DNA of 13,846 nt from an uncultured Paraburkholderia sp. (GTDB taxonomy: Bacteria > Pseudomonadota > Gammaproteobacteria > Burkholderiales > Burkholderiaceae). A model generated the notes under the pieces. It searched no databases and was not told the DNA's origin. It was given only the letters and a program-made list of their open reading frames with translations. A program made the position numbers and the translations under genes. Within the stretch, counting starts at the first letter, position 1. Each line of letters starts with the position of its first letter. This document shows, in pieces, positions 1 through 6,704 of the stretch. The stretch spans positions 1 to 13,846 of the forward strand of contig CALFSF010000110.1 of assembly GCA_937917025.1 (NCBI GenBank), written 5' to 3'.

Positions 1-750
1 GTTGTCTTCGATCACCCACTGGATGAACGCCTCGCCCATCACCGGGCAGGCGTCGTCAAAGCCGGTTGCGGCTAGCACGCGTTCGCGGACGTCGTCCGTC
101 GGGCGCGGTGTGATGCGGTCGACCATCGAATTCGGCGAGCTCGTGTTCGCGTCGAACCAGGTTTTGAGCGCCGCGTCGCCGCGCCGGTCGAGAAACTCGC
201 TCATGCCCGCGTGAAAACGCTCGCCGTTGCTGCGCAGGTTGTCGCACGACTGCAGCGTGACGGGGCCTGCGTTGCGCTTCATCCGCGCTTCGAGGATCGC
301 CGCGAGCGCGCCATAGATGGTGATGCGGCCGCCTTTGAGATCGGCGGAGAGATCGGCGTTGGCGGTGTCGAGGTGGTCGTGCTCGTCGAGGTAATAGCCG
401 CCCTCGGTGACGGTGAACGCGATGATCCTGCAGGCCGGATCGGAACCGGCTTCGACGAGCCCGGCGAGATCGGCCGACCACGGCAGCACGCGCTCGATCG
501 AGCGGATGGTTTCGTAGGCGCGCTCGCCGTGCGGCGTGACGGTTTCGAGCGTGTAGACGCCGTCCTGCGACGCAAGCGCCTCCAGCACGGCGTTCATGTC
601 GCCACGGATATTGCCGACGGTCAGCGACCAGTGCGGCTCGCCGGGCGCGCGCGCGGCGTTGAGCCGGTGCAGATACCACGCCTGATGTGCGCGGTGAAAC
701 GATCCCGCGCCGATGTGCAGGATCACCTGGACGTTCGCGTCGCTGCTCAT
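1..750 (-). CDS. dalD: Polyol dehydrogenase, mannitol dehydrogenase family (D-arabinitol 4-dehydrogenase-like), 5' part only
   Basis: This is an NAD-dependent long-chain polyol dehydrogenase of the cytoplasm, probably oxidising D-arabinitol (or mannitol/sorbitol) to the ketose. The first 250 residues are present and the frame is open to the window edge. Visible signatures are the N-terminal nucleotide-binding stretch IGAGSFHRAH (about 13-22), TVTEGGYYLD (about 113-122), CDNLRSNG (about 169-176) and NSMVDRITP (about 207-215), all typical of the family. Family members have about 450-490 residues, so the C-terminal catalytic helical domain lies outside. The ATG at 750 has a good ribosome site (AGGAGA, 756-761, 5 nt upstream). 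The hairpin repeat at 762-863 abuts that site. The nearest upstream gene is a divergent AraC regulator, a common partner of polyol catabolic genes in Burkholderia. The family is clear. The substrate is inferred from resemblance to remembered burkholderial arabinitol dehydrogenases; mannitol 2-dehydrogenase is the alternative. Confidence 0.8.
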   Translation of the reverse strand, partial: MSSDANVQVILHIGAGSFHRAHQAWYLHRLNAARAPGEPHWSLTVGNIRGDMNAVLEALASQDGVYTLETVTPHGERAYETIRSIERVLPWSADLAGLVEAGSDPACRIIAFTVTEGGYYLDEHDHLDTANADLSADLKGGRITIYGALAAILEARMKRNAGPVTLQSCDNLRSNGERFHAGMSEFLDRRGDAALKTWFDANTSSPNSMVDRITPRPTDDVRERVLAATGFDDACPVMGEAFIQWVIEDN

Positions 751-761
751 ACTCGTCTCCT

Positions 762-863
762 GTCGACCAGAGTTGACGCTTTAGCGTCTTACTCTGGTCC
801 CATGCAAGTTATTGCGGTCGACCAGAGTTGACGCTTTAGCGTCTTACTCTGGTCCCATGCAAG
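762..863. repeat. Two tandem copies of a 47-bp palindromic (REP-like) element
   Basis: Identical 47-bp copies lie at 762-808 and 817-863 (period 55), separated by 8 bases. Each folds into a long hairpin. In copy 1 the outer arms GACCAGAGT (765-773) and ACTCTGGTC (791-799) pair perfectly, and the inner arms GACGCT (775-780) and AGCGTC (783-788) pair across TT. Copy 2 is the same at +55. The core CTTTAGCGT recurs once more at 889-897 without the outer arms. Copy 1 ends one base from the dalD ribosome site, so both hairpins would lie in the dalD leader if transcription starts upstream. The form resembles dispersed REP-type elements; that classification is an inference. Confidence 0.85.
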
Positions 864-1276
864 ATGGTTGCTGTACTGGTGCGTACGTCTTTAGCGTGCG
901 CTTTGCTTGATGCTAGAGCATTTGCTCTGTGTGTGAACGAATGATCGTATCCGGCGAATCGAAAGTCAAGGCAATGCGGGACGCTTTCTGTGGCGCAGCG
1001 CGGCGTGAAAGGCTTTCCGCGCGTTGCCGGTAGCGGTGTGCAGTGCGCCAACGCCGCCCGCGGAGCCCGGCTGCTGCGATGCATCAAATTTGACCTTTGG
1101 CGGGTCAGTGCTTACCCCGATGCAAAAAAGTATCGGTAAGCGGTTTCATTTTGAGTGGATCGAAACGCGTTTGACGTCTACTTTTCGCTATACAAGATGA
1201 AGCGTCGCGGCGCACTGTGCAGGGGGCACCCCGCACGGGTCGCAGCCGTCCAACGTCCAATGGAGGAAGACACGGG
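864..1276. other. Non-coding region between the repeat and the AraC leader
   Basis: I see no convincing gene in these 413 bases; the open frames here have no family signature. The region is less GC-rich than its neighbours. It holds the core CTTTAGCGT (889-897), a 6-bp inverted repeat AGAGCA/TGCTCT (915-920, 923-928), and a longer inverted repeat at 1111-1140. It presumably contains the promoters for dalD and the AraC gene. A TTGACG at 1170-1175 is a possible -35, but no good -10 follows at 16-18 bases, so I do not assign a promoter. Confidence 0.5.
1111..1140. repeat. Inverted repeat upstream of the AraC regulator
   Basis: CTTACC + CC + GAT on the left pairs with ATCGGTAAG on the right, giving 9 bp with a 2-base bulge around an A-rich loop (TGCAAAAAAGT region). 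Position and size fit either an operator in the divergent region or a transcript hairpin. An AraC-type site would more often be a direct repeat, so its role is open. Confidence 0.45.
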
Positions 1277-1351
1277 ATGATCGCCATCGCACCGGCATCG
1301 AAGGCCGTTCCCCGAATGCAACGGCGTTTGCATGCGGCCGCTGCCGCATGA
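1277..1351 (+). CDS. Possible 24-codon leader ORF ahead of the AraC regulator
   Basis: ATG at 1277 follows a strong ribosome site (GGAGGA, 1262-1267, 9 nt spacing). The frame encodes 24 residues, starting MIAIAPASKAV and ending in five alanines, then stops at TGA 1349-1351. That stop overlaps an in-frame ATG of the regulator frame (ATGA, 1348-1351), an arrangement that allows translational coupling. The peptide has no recognisable family. It could be a real leader peptide or a chance frame; its ribosome site is the main support. Confidence 0.35.
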   Translation: MIAIAPASKAVPRMQRRLHAAAAA

Positions 1352-1380
1352 AGCGCACGCGACGTCATCAGGAGGGCCCC

Positions 1381-2313
1381 GTGCAACCCGATCTCGAACT
1401 GGTCGCCGTCCGCCGCGACGAATCGTTCAAGGTGTGGTCCCACGGTTATCCGTACCGCACCGTGCGCTGGCACTTTCACCCTGAATACGAGATTCACCTG
1501 ATCACCGCGACGACGGGCAAGGTGTTCGTCGGCGATTACATCGGCAGTTTTGCGCCCGGCAATCTCGTGATGACCGGCCCGAACCTGCCGCATAACTGGG
1601 TGAGCGAAGTGCCGCGCGGCGAGACCGTCGAGCAGCGTTGCCTCGTGCTGCAGTTCGGCGCCGACTTCATCGCGAAGTGCATCGATACGTTTCCGGAGTT
1701 GAAGCACGTCGAAACGATGCTCGAGGATTCGCGCTCGGGCCTGCTGTTCGACGAAGCCGCCGGCGAGGCCGCGAAACCCGTATTGACGGAACTGCTGAAC
1801 GCGCATGGTTTCCGGCGCATCACGCTGTTCCTGCAACTGCTCGAACTGCTCGCGCAATGCGCCGGGCGCAAGACGCTTGCGAGCGCGACGTGGCAAACCG
1901 ATCCGTCGGGCTATGCGTCGACGTGCATCAACCACGCGCTCGCGTATATCGACAAGAACCTCGCGCAGCCGATGCGCGAAGCCGATCTCGCGCAGCTTGC
2001 CGGACAAAGCGTCAGCGCGTTCTCGCGTTACTTCCGCCGCCATACCGGCCTGCCGTTCGTGCAGTACGTGAACCGTCTGCGCATCAACATGGCGTGCCAG
2101 TTGCTGATGTCGGACGAACTGAGCATCACCGGGATCTGCTATCAGGTCGGTTTTAACAACCTGTCGAACTTCAACCGGCAGTTCCTGTTGCTGAAAGGCA
2201 TGCCACCGTCGAAGTTTCGCGCGTACCAGCAACTCAATGCAGCGAGCGCCGTGGGGCCGGACGTACCGCCGGCGAGGCCTGCCGCGGCAGTGGCGTCGTT
2301 TGCAGCCGGGTGA
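1381..2313 (+). CDS. AraC family transcriptional regulator, probably of polyol utilisation
   Basis: This is a DNA-binding activator of the AraC/XylS type, 310 residues from GTG 1381. The N-terminal effector domain has a cupin-like stretch (WHFHPEYEIH, about 30-39). The C-terminal region has two helix-turn-helix units: ADLAQLAGQSVSAFSRYF at about 201-218, and SITGICYQVGFNNLSNFNRQF at about 248-268. The second includes the hallmark GF-N-SNF-RQF pattern. The conserved closing PSKFR also follows. I chose GTG 1381 because GGAGGG (1371-1376) sits 4-5 bases upstream. An in-frame ATG at 1348 would add 11 residues and would be coupled to the leader ORF. The gene is divergent from the polyol dehydrogenase, so the inducer is inferred to be a sugar alcohol. 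The family call is firm; the target is not shown by the sequence. Confidence 0.9.
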   Translation: MQPDLELVAVRRDESFKVWSHGYPYRTVRWHFHPEYEIHLITATTGKVFVGDYIGSFAPGNLVMTGPNLPHNWVSEVPRGETVEQRCLVLQFGADFIAKCIDTFPELKHVETMLEDSRSGLLFDEAAGEAAKPVLTELLNAHGFRRITLFLQLLELLAQCAGRKTLASATWQTDPSGYASTCINHALAYIDKNLAQPMREADLAQLAGQSVSAFSRYFRRHTGLPFVQYVNRLRINMACQLLMSDELSITGICYQVGFNNLSNFNRQFLLLKGMPPSKFRAYQQLNAASAVGPDVPPARPAAAVASFAAG

Positions 2314-2365
2314 GGGCGTTCCCGCGATCCGTTCGACGGTCCGCTGGTTTTTCGTCTGTCACCGT

Positions 2366-2389
2366 GGCCGGCCCGATCCTGCGCCGGCC
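2366..2389. terminator. GC-rich hairpin between converging araC-type gene and kynA
   Basis: GGCCGGC (2366-2372) and GCCGGCC (2383-2389) form a 7-bp perfect stem with a 10-base loop. It lies in the 147-bp gap between two 3' ends, where terminators are expected. There is no T-tract on either strand, so it is a weak candidate. Confidence 0.3.
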
Positions 2390-2460
2390 GGGCGGTGGCG
2401 GTTATATGGCGCAACCTGGTGAGGCACCGGCAGCGCGCCGCGAACGCCGAGCCGCACGCT

Positions 2461-3387
2461 TCAAAGCACCGTGCGCACGTGCCACAGTTCCGGAAACAGC
2501 ACGACGTCGAGCATCTTGCGCAGATACGGCGCGCCGCTCGTGCCGCCCGTGCCCTGCTTGAAACCGATGATCCGCTCGACGGTCGTCACGTGCCGGAAAC
2601 GCCACTGGCGAAACGCGTCTTCCAGATCGACCAGCTCTTCGGCCATCTCATACAGTTCCCAGTGCTGCGACGGATTGCGATACACCTCGAGCCACGCCGC
2701 TTCGACGGATGCGTCGTGCGTGGTGGGCTGCGTCCAGTCCCGCTCGAGCCGCTCCGGATTGATCGCGAAACCGCGGCGCGCAAGCAGACGGATCACCTCG
2801 TCGTAGAACGACGGCGCTTCGAGCGTGGCCTGCACTTCGGCGAGCACGTCGGGGCGATGCGCGTGGGGCTTCAGCATCTGCACGTTCTTGTTGCCGAGCA
2901 GAAATTCCAGCTGCCTGTACTGATACGACTGGAAACCGGACGACGCCCCCAGGTAAGGCCGCATCGCGGTGTATTCGGACGGCGTCATCGTCGCGAGCAC
3001 GCTCCACGCCTGCACGAGCTGTTCGAGGATGCGCGACACGCGTGCGAGCATCTTGAACGCCGGCGGCAGCTTGTCGGCATGCACGGAGGCGAGCGCGCCG
3101 CGCAGTTCGTAGAGCGCGAGCTTCATCCACAGTTCGCTCGTCTGATGCTGGATGATGAACAGCATCTCGTTGTGATCCGGCGAAAGCGGATGCTGCGCCG
3201 ACAGGATCGACCCGAGCGACAGATAGTCGCCGTAACTCATCGACTTCGAGAAATCGAGTTGCGCGTCGTGCCAGCCCTCGGCGCCGGATAACGGAACGTG
3301 GGGCGCATGGGCGCCCACGGCCGCGCCATGCCCGAACGGACAGCCCTGCGAAGGTTCGTCGCCGGGCAACTGCATGTGGTCGGTCAT
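2461..3387 (-). CDS. kynA: Tryptophan 2,3-dioxygenase
   Basis: This haem enzyme opens the indole ring of L-tryptophan with O2 to give N-formylkynurenine, the first step of the kynurenine pathway. The product is 308 residues. FIIQHQTSELWMKL (about 77-90) carries the active-site His81. MRPYLGASSGFQSYQYRQLE (about 142-161) carries Arg143. The proximal haem ligand is His266 in RFRHVTTVERIIG. These match His55, Arg117 and His240 of the Xanthomonas campestris enzyme at a constant offset of 26. The extra residues are an N-terminal tail containing CPFGH, common in burkholderial proteins as I recall. ATG 3387 has GAGGAG 6-7 bases upstream, and this site overlaps the kynU stop (TGA, 3398-3400). With only 10 bases between the genes, kynU and kynA are very likely co-transcribed and perhaps translationally coupled. 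It is the last gene of the operon. Confidence 0.97.
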   Translation of the reverse strand: MTDHMQLPGDEPSQGCPFGHGAAVGAHAPHVPLSGAEGWHDAQLDFSKSMSYGDYLSLGSILSAQHPLSPDHNEMLFIIQHQTSELWMKLALYELRGALASVHADKLPPAFKMLARVSRILEQLVQAWSVLATMTPSEYTAMRPYLGASSGFQSYQYRQLEFLLGNKNVQMLKPHAHRPDVLAEVQATLEAPSFYDEVIRLLARRGFAINPERLERDWTQPTTHDASVEAAWLEVYRNPSQHWELYEMAEELVDLEDAFRQWRFRHVTTVERIIGFKQGTGGTSGAPYLRKMLDVVLFPELWHVRTVL

Positions 3388-3397
3388 TGCGTGCTCC

Positions 3398-4648
3398 TCA
3401 GGTCACCGCGCCGCGCGTCGCGAATTCGGGCCCGCGCCAGGTTTCGTTCGCGAGCACGTCGCGCAGCGTTTCGACCGCGTCCCATACATCGGCGTAGCGC
3501 GTATAGAGCGGCGTGAAACCGAAGCGCAGCACATGCGGCTCGCGATAGTCGCCGATCACGCCACGTGCGATCAGCGCCTGCATCACTTCATAGCCGTTCG
3601 GATGCTCGAAGCTCGCATGCGAGCCGCGCTGCGCGTGTTCGCGCGGCGTGACGAGCGTGAGCGGAAATTCACTGCAACGCGACTCGACGAGCTCGATGAA
3701 GAGATCCGTCAGCGCCAGCGACTTTTTGCGGATCGTCTGCATGTCGGTCTGCAGGAACACGTCGAGACCGGATTCGACGAGCGCCATCGAGACCATCGGC
3801 TGCGTGCCGCACAGAAAGCGGCCGACGCCGTCGTCCGGCTGGTACGTGGGGTTCATCTCGAACGGCGCGCGATGTCCCCACCAGCCGGAAAGCGGCTGCG
3901 AAAACGCGTTCTGATGCCGCGCGGCGACCCACACGAATGCGGGCGAACCCGGGCCGCCGTTCAGATATTTGTACGTGCAGCCGACCGCATAGTCCGCGTT
4001 CGAGCCGTTCAGATCGACGGGCACCGCGCCCGCAGAATGGGCGAGATCCCACAGCGCAAGCGCGCCCGCGTCGTGGATCAGCTTCGTCAACGCGGGCATG
4101 TCGTGCATGTAGCCCGTGCGGTAGTTCACGTGCGTGATCATCGCGACGGCCGTGTCGTCGCCGAGCGCGGCGGGCAGCTCCGACGGATCGTCGATCAGAC
4201 GGAGTGCGTAGCCGCGGTCGAGCTGTTCGATCAGCCCTTGCGCGATATACAAGTCCGTCGGGAAATTCGAGCGCTCCGACACGATCACGCGACGCTTCGG
4301 ATCGCGACTGTCCTGTAGCCGCAACGCCGCGGACAGCAGCTTGAAGAGGTTGACCGAAATCGTATCGGTGACGACCACTTCGTTTTCCCCCGCGCCGATC
4401 AGCGGTGCGAGCTTGTTGCCGAGCCGTCGCGGCAACGCGAACCAGCCGGCGCTGTTCCAGCTGCGGATCAGGCCTTCGCCCCATTCGGCGGCGATGACGG
4501 TCTGCGCGCGTTGCGCGGCGGCGGCCGGCGCGACGCCGAGCGAGTTGCCGTCGAGATAGATCGTCGCGGCGGGCAACGCGAACTCGTCGCGCAATGCGGC
4601 GAGCGGGTCGGCGCTGTCGAGCGCCACGGCTTCTTCACGGGTATTCAT
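3398..4648 (-). CDS. kynU: Kynureninase
   Basis: This pyridoxal-phosphate enzyme cleaves kynurenine to anthranilate and alanine. It has 416 residues, the usual family length. Visible parts are YLDGNSLG (about 31-38), the cofactor-binding DLAHSAGA (about 201-208, Asp201), and the Schiff-base lysine in YKYLNGGPGSPAF (Lys227). GWWGHR (about 255-260) and RFLCGTQP (about 277-284) line the active site in homologues. ATG 4648 follows AGGA with about 6 bases spacing. It is the middle gene of kynB-kynU-kynA, starting 74 bases after the kynB stop. The gap from kynB contains a short imperfect GC-rich stem-loop near 4680-4700, which may affect mRNA stability. The frame is intact with no odd features. Confidence 0.97.
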   Translation of the reverse strand: MNTREEAVALDSADPLAALRDEFALPAATIYLDGNSLGVAPAAAAQRAQTVIAAEWGEGLIRSWNSAGWFALPRRLGNKLAPLIGAGENEVVVTDTISVNLFKLLSAALRLQDSRDPKRRVIVSERSNFPTDLYIAQGLIEQLDRGYALRLIDDPSELPAALGDDTAVAMITHVNYRTGYMHDMPALTKLIHDAGALALWDLAHSAGAVPVDLNGSNADYAVGCTYKYLNGGPGSPAFVWVAARHQNAFSQPLSGWWGHRAPFEMNPTYQPDDGVGRFLCGTQPMVSMALVESGLDVFLQTDMQTIRKKSLALTDLFIELVESRCSEFPLTLVTPREHAQRGSHASFEHPNGYEVMQALIARGVIGDYREPHVLRFGFTPLYTRYADVWDAVETLRDVLANETWRGPEFATRGAVT

Positions 4649-4722
4649 GATGATCCTGTCAAAGGGTATCCGGATGGGTCGGCGCGCGGTGCGCCCGAAC
4701 GCGGTCCATGAGGTTCATGGGT

Positions 4723-5358
4723 TCAAAGAGCCCGTAGCACGGCGCGTACCGGACTCGCATCGAGCGTCGTGAACTTGAGCGGCAGCGCGATGAGTTCATA
4801 GTCGCCTTCTTCGACGGCATCCAGCACGATGCCTTCGAGAATCGCCATCCGGTGCGCGCGGACGCGATGATGGGCGTCCATCGTCTTCGATTCCTGCGGA
4901 TCGAGCGAAGGCGTGTCGATGCCGATCAGCTGGACGCCGCGCGAAGTCAGCAGGTCGATCGTCTCCGGGGCCACCGCGCAGAACGCGCTGTCCCACGCGG
5001 TGGTCGGCGCGCGCGCGTAGGTGCGCAGCAGCACGCGCGGCGGCAGCGTATCGCCCCGGTCCAGCGCGGCGGCGATGTGCGCGGGCGTGACCCGCGGCGC
5101 GGCGCCGATGCAATGAATCACGCGACACCGCCCGATATACGCATCCAGCGGCACGGCGCCGATCGCGGCGCCCGCGGCGTCGTAATGCAGCGGCGCGTCG
5201 GTATGGGCGCCGGTGTGCGGCGACAGTGTCATCCGCGCAACATTCACCGGCGAGCCGGCTTCCATGCGCCAGACACGCTCGATGCCAACCGGCGTGTCGC
5301 CCGGCCAGACGGGCGTTGCGGGGTCGATCGGCGGGGTGATGTCCCAGAGTCCGTTCAT
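4723..5358 (-). CDS. kynB: Kynurenine formamidase (arylformamidase)
   Basis: This metal-dependent cyclase-family hydrolase converts N-formylkynurenine to kynurenine and formate. It has 211 residues, the normal size for KynB. The metal-binding signature HxGxHxDxPxH is complete as HTGAHTDAPLH (His48, His52, Asp54, His58). GIDTPSLDP (about 146-154) and the C-terminal LPLKFTTLDASPVRAVLRAL are also characteristic. The frame stays open to 5514, but the family start MNGLWDITPP fixes the start at ATG 5358. Its GGAG is only 2 bases upstream, which is unusually close. A 5-codon mini-ORF (ATG 5372 to TGA 5355) overlaps the start as ATGA, so coupling may help initiation. It is the first gene of the leftward operon, divergent from kynR. 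Confidence 0.95.
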   Translation of the reverse strand: MNGLWDITPPIDPATPVWPGDTPVGIERVWRMEAGSPVNVARMTLSPHTGAHTDAPLHYDAAGAAIGAVPLDAYIGRCRVIHCIGAAPRVTPAHIAAALDRGDTLPPRVLLRTYARAPTTAWDSAFCAVAPETIDLLTSRGVQLIGIDTPSLDPQESKTMDAHHRVRAHRMAILEGIVLDAVEEGDYELIALPLKFTTLDASPVRAVLRAL

Positions 5359-5389
5359 GTCTCCATCGTCATATCGGTCCAATCCTGAA

Positions 5390-5418
5390 ATGATAGGCGC
5401 GCCCCCGCGAAATGTGAT
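5390..5418 (-). promoter_or_regulatory. Predicted kynB promoter
   Basis: On the minus strand, -10 TATCAT (5390-5395, 5 of 6 consensus) is preceded after exactly 17 bases by ATCACA (5413-5418, 4 of 6). Transcription would begin near 5383, leaving a leader of about 25 bases. The -35 overlaps the 19-bp inverted repeat at 5414-5432. Confidence 0.5.
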
Positions 5419-5432
5419 TGCGAAAAAATCAC
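5414..5432. promoter_or_regulatory. Inverted repeat, candidate KynR operator
   Basis: GTGATT (5414-5419) and AATCAC (5427-5432) are perfect inverted half-sites around a 7-base A-rich spacer. The element lies in the kynB-kynR divergent region and overlaps the predicted kynB -35. Lrp/AsnC proteins bind imperfect palindromes of about this size, and KynR is known in pseudomonads to respond to kynurenine. That this is the site bound here is an inference. Confidence 0.5.
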
Positions 5433-5453
5433 CTTCTTTGGCCTGTCCTGGAA

Positions 5454-5459
5454 CATAAT
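5454..5459 (+). promoter_or_regulatory. Possible -10 of the kynR promoter
   Basis: CATAAT matches the -10 consensus at 5 of 6 positions and lies 29 bases ahead of the kynR start. No good -35 is seen at 16-18 bases upstream, which fits a regulated or autoregulated promoter. Evidence is weak. Confidence 0.3.
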
Positions 5460-5488
5460 TTGAGATAAATGGGAAAGGGAGACCGAAT

Positions 5489-6004
5489 ATGAACGCGATC
5501 TCGCTCGACGCCACCGATTGCCGTATCCTGGCGGTGCTTCAGCATGAAGGACGGATCAGTAATCTCGATCTGGCAGAACGGATTTCGCTGTCCCCTTCCG
5601 CCTGTCTGAGGCGGCTGCGTCTGCTGGAAGAGCAGGGCGTCATCGAACGCTACCGGGCGTGCCTGAACCGCGAGGTGCTGGGTTTCGAGCTGGAGGCGTT
5701 CGTGCAGGTGTCGATGCGCAACGACCAGGAGAACTGGCACGAGCGTTTCGCGGCGGCGGTGCGGGACTGGCCGGAGGTGGTCGGCGCGTTCGTCGTGACG
5801 GGGGAGAGCCACTACGTGCTGCGCGTGCTGGCGCACAACCTCAAGCACTATTCGGACTTCGTGCTGAGCCGGTTGTACAAGGCGCCCGGCGTGATGGATA
5901 TCCGCTCGAACATCGTGCTGCAGACGCTCAAGGAAGATTCGGGCGTGCCGGTGCAGCTGGTATCGGGCGCAAGCTCAGGCGCCGGCGTGGCGACGGCGAA
6001 GTAA
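5489..6004 (+). CDS. kynR: Lrp/AsnC family regulator of the kynurenine operon
   Basis: This is a transcription factor of the leucine-responsive/AsnC family, 171 residues. The N-terminal winged helix-turn-helix runs from LDATDCRILAVLQHEGRISN (about 6-25) into LDLAERISLSPSACLRRLRLLEEQGVI (about 26-52). The C-terminal RAM ligand-binding domain contains VVTGESHYVLRV (about 102-113). ATG 5489 is set by AGGGAG (5476-5481) with a 7-base spacer. Its divergent position beside kynB-kynU-kynA, 130 bp away, is the standard place for KynR, the kynurenine-responsive activator described in Pseudomonas. Control of this operon by this protein is therefore well supported by context, though not shown directly. 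The final 20 residues (Ala, Ser and Gly-rich) are a low-complexity tail. Confidence 0.93.
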   Translation: MNAISLDATDCRILAVLQHEGRISNLDLAERISLSPSACLRRLRLLEEQGVIERYRACLNREVLGFELEAFVQVSMRNDQENWHERFAAAVRDWPEVVGAFVVTGESHYVLRVLAHNLKHYSDFVLSRLYKAPGVMDIRSNIVLQTLKEDSGVPVQLVSGASSGAGVATAK

Positions 6005-6017
6005 CCGCCGCGCCGGC

Positions 6018-6039
6018 GCCGGCCCATTCTCGTGCCGGC
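6018..6039. terminator. GC-rich hairpin downstream of kynR
   Basis: GCCGGC (6018-6023) pairs with GCCGGC (6034-6039) across a 10-base loop. It starts 13 bases after the kynR stop, in the convergent gap before the flavin reductase gene. No T-tract follows, so it may be only a local structure. Confidence 0.25.
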
Positions 6040-6105
6040 GGCCTGCCGTTCGCCTGGGTCCGCGGTTTGCAACCGCCGGGCTGGCGGCCCTGGTGCCCGC
6101 AGCCT

Positions 6106-6615
6106 TCAGAGCGGTCCGAGGGCGTGGAAGTTACCGTTCTGGAACACGAGCGGCTGGGTTTCGCCCGCCGGGTCGACGAAACCGCAACGCTCCACTTCGC
6201 CGACGAAAATCACGTGGTCGCCTTCTTCGTAGCGGCTGCGGTTGTGGCACTCGAACCATGCGAGCGCGCCGTCGAGCACCGGCATGCCGGTGTCGCCGGC
6301 CGCGTGTGAAACGCCTTCGAAACGGTCGCCCTTGACGGTGGCAAAGCGCTTGCACAGGTCGAGTTGCGACGCCGCCAGCACATTCACCACATAATGACTG
6401 TTGTCGCGAAACACCGGCATCGAAGCCGAGCGGATCGCGAGGCTCCAGAGCACGAGTGGCGGCGCCATCGAAACCGAGTTGAACGAACTGGCGGTGATGC
6501 CGATGAGCTGGCCGGACGGCGCGCGCGTGGTGATCACCGTGACGCCGGTGGCGAACTGGCTGAGTGCGCGCCTGAACGCATCCTGATCGAAATTGGGCGG
6601 GCTCGCGGTTTTCAT
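6106..6615 (-). CDS. Flavin reductase family protein (short-chain, NAD(P)H:FMN type)
   Basis: It has 169 residues and belongs to the flavin reductase-like, FMN-binding split-barrel family (HpaC/RutF-like). These proteins supply reduced flavin to a partner monooxygenase. Family patterns are FRRALSQFATGVTVITT (about 14-30), GITASSFNSVSMAPPLVLWSL (about 39-59, the flavin-binding TA-SF-SVS-PPL), and DHVIFVGEVE near 133-142. The frame is open up to 6723, but ATG 6615 matches the family start. GGAG lies about 10 bases upstream of it. The gene stands alone and converges on kynR; no monooxygenase is next to it, so the physiological partner is unknown. It may serve a monooxygenase elsewhere. Nothing ties it to the kynurenine genes beyond proximity. 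Confidence 0.88.
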   Translation of the reverse strand: MKTASPPNFDQDAFRRALSQFATGVTVITTRAPSGQLIGITASSFNSVSMAPPLVLWSLAIRSASMPVFRDNSHYVVNVLAASQLDLCKRFATVKGDRFEGVSHAAGDTGMPVLDGALAWFECHNRSRYEEGDHVIFVGEVERCGFVDPAGETQPLVFQNGNFHALGPL

Positions 6616-6704
6616 CGGACGCGTGCTCCGGATGCGGGCAGTGAGAGCGGTGCGGGCGGTACAGTGCGCCGGGCAGGAAGAATTGATTCGAAAGTCATGT
6701 AGAA

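Noticed and set aside
762..863. CRISPR-like repeat pair
   Set aside because: Only two copies are present with an 8-base spacer, and no cas genes are near. The palindromic structure fits a REP-type element better.
836..1087. An 83-codon minus-strand frame in the dalD/araC gap
   Set aside because: It has no ribosome site or family features and runs into the palindromic repeat. More likely non-coding.
1105..2232. A 375-codon open frame on the minus strand
   Set aside because: It lies antisense to the AraC regulator, whose two helix-turn-helix units are clear. The composition (Arg, Ala, His-rich) is typical of a shadow frame in GC-rich DNA.
3374..4318. A 314-codon plus-strand frame
   Set aside because: It is the complement of kynureninase and has no recognisable motif.
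5359..5514. A 5' extension of kynB by 52 codons
   Set aside because: The extension crosses the kynR start and the divergent promoters, and homologues start at MxxxWDI.
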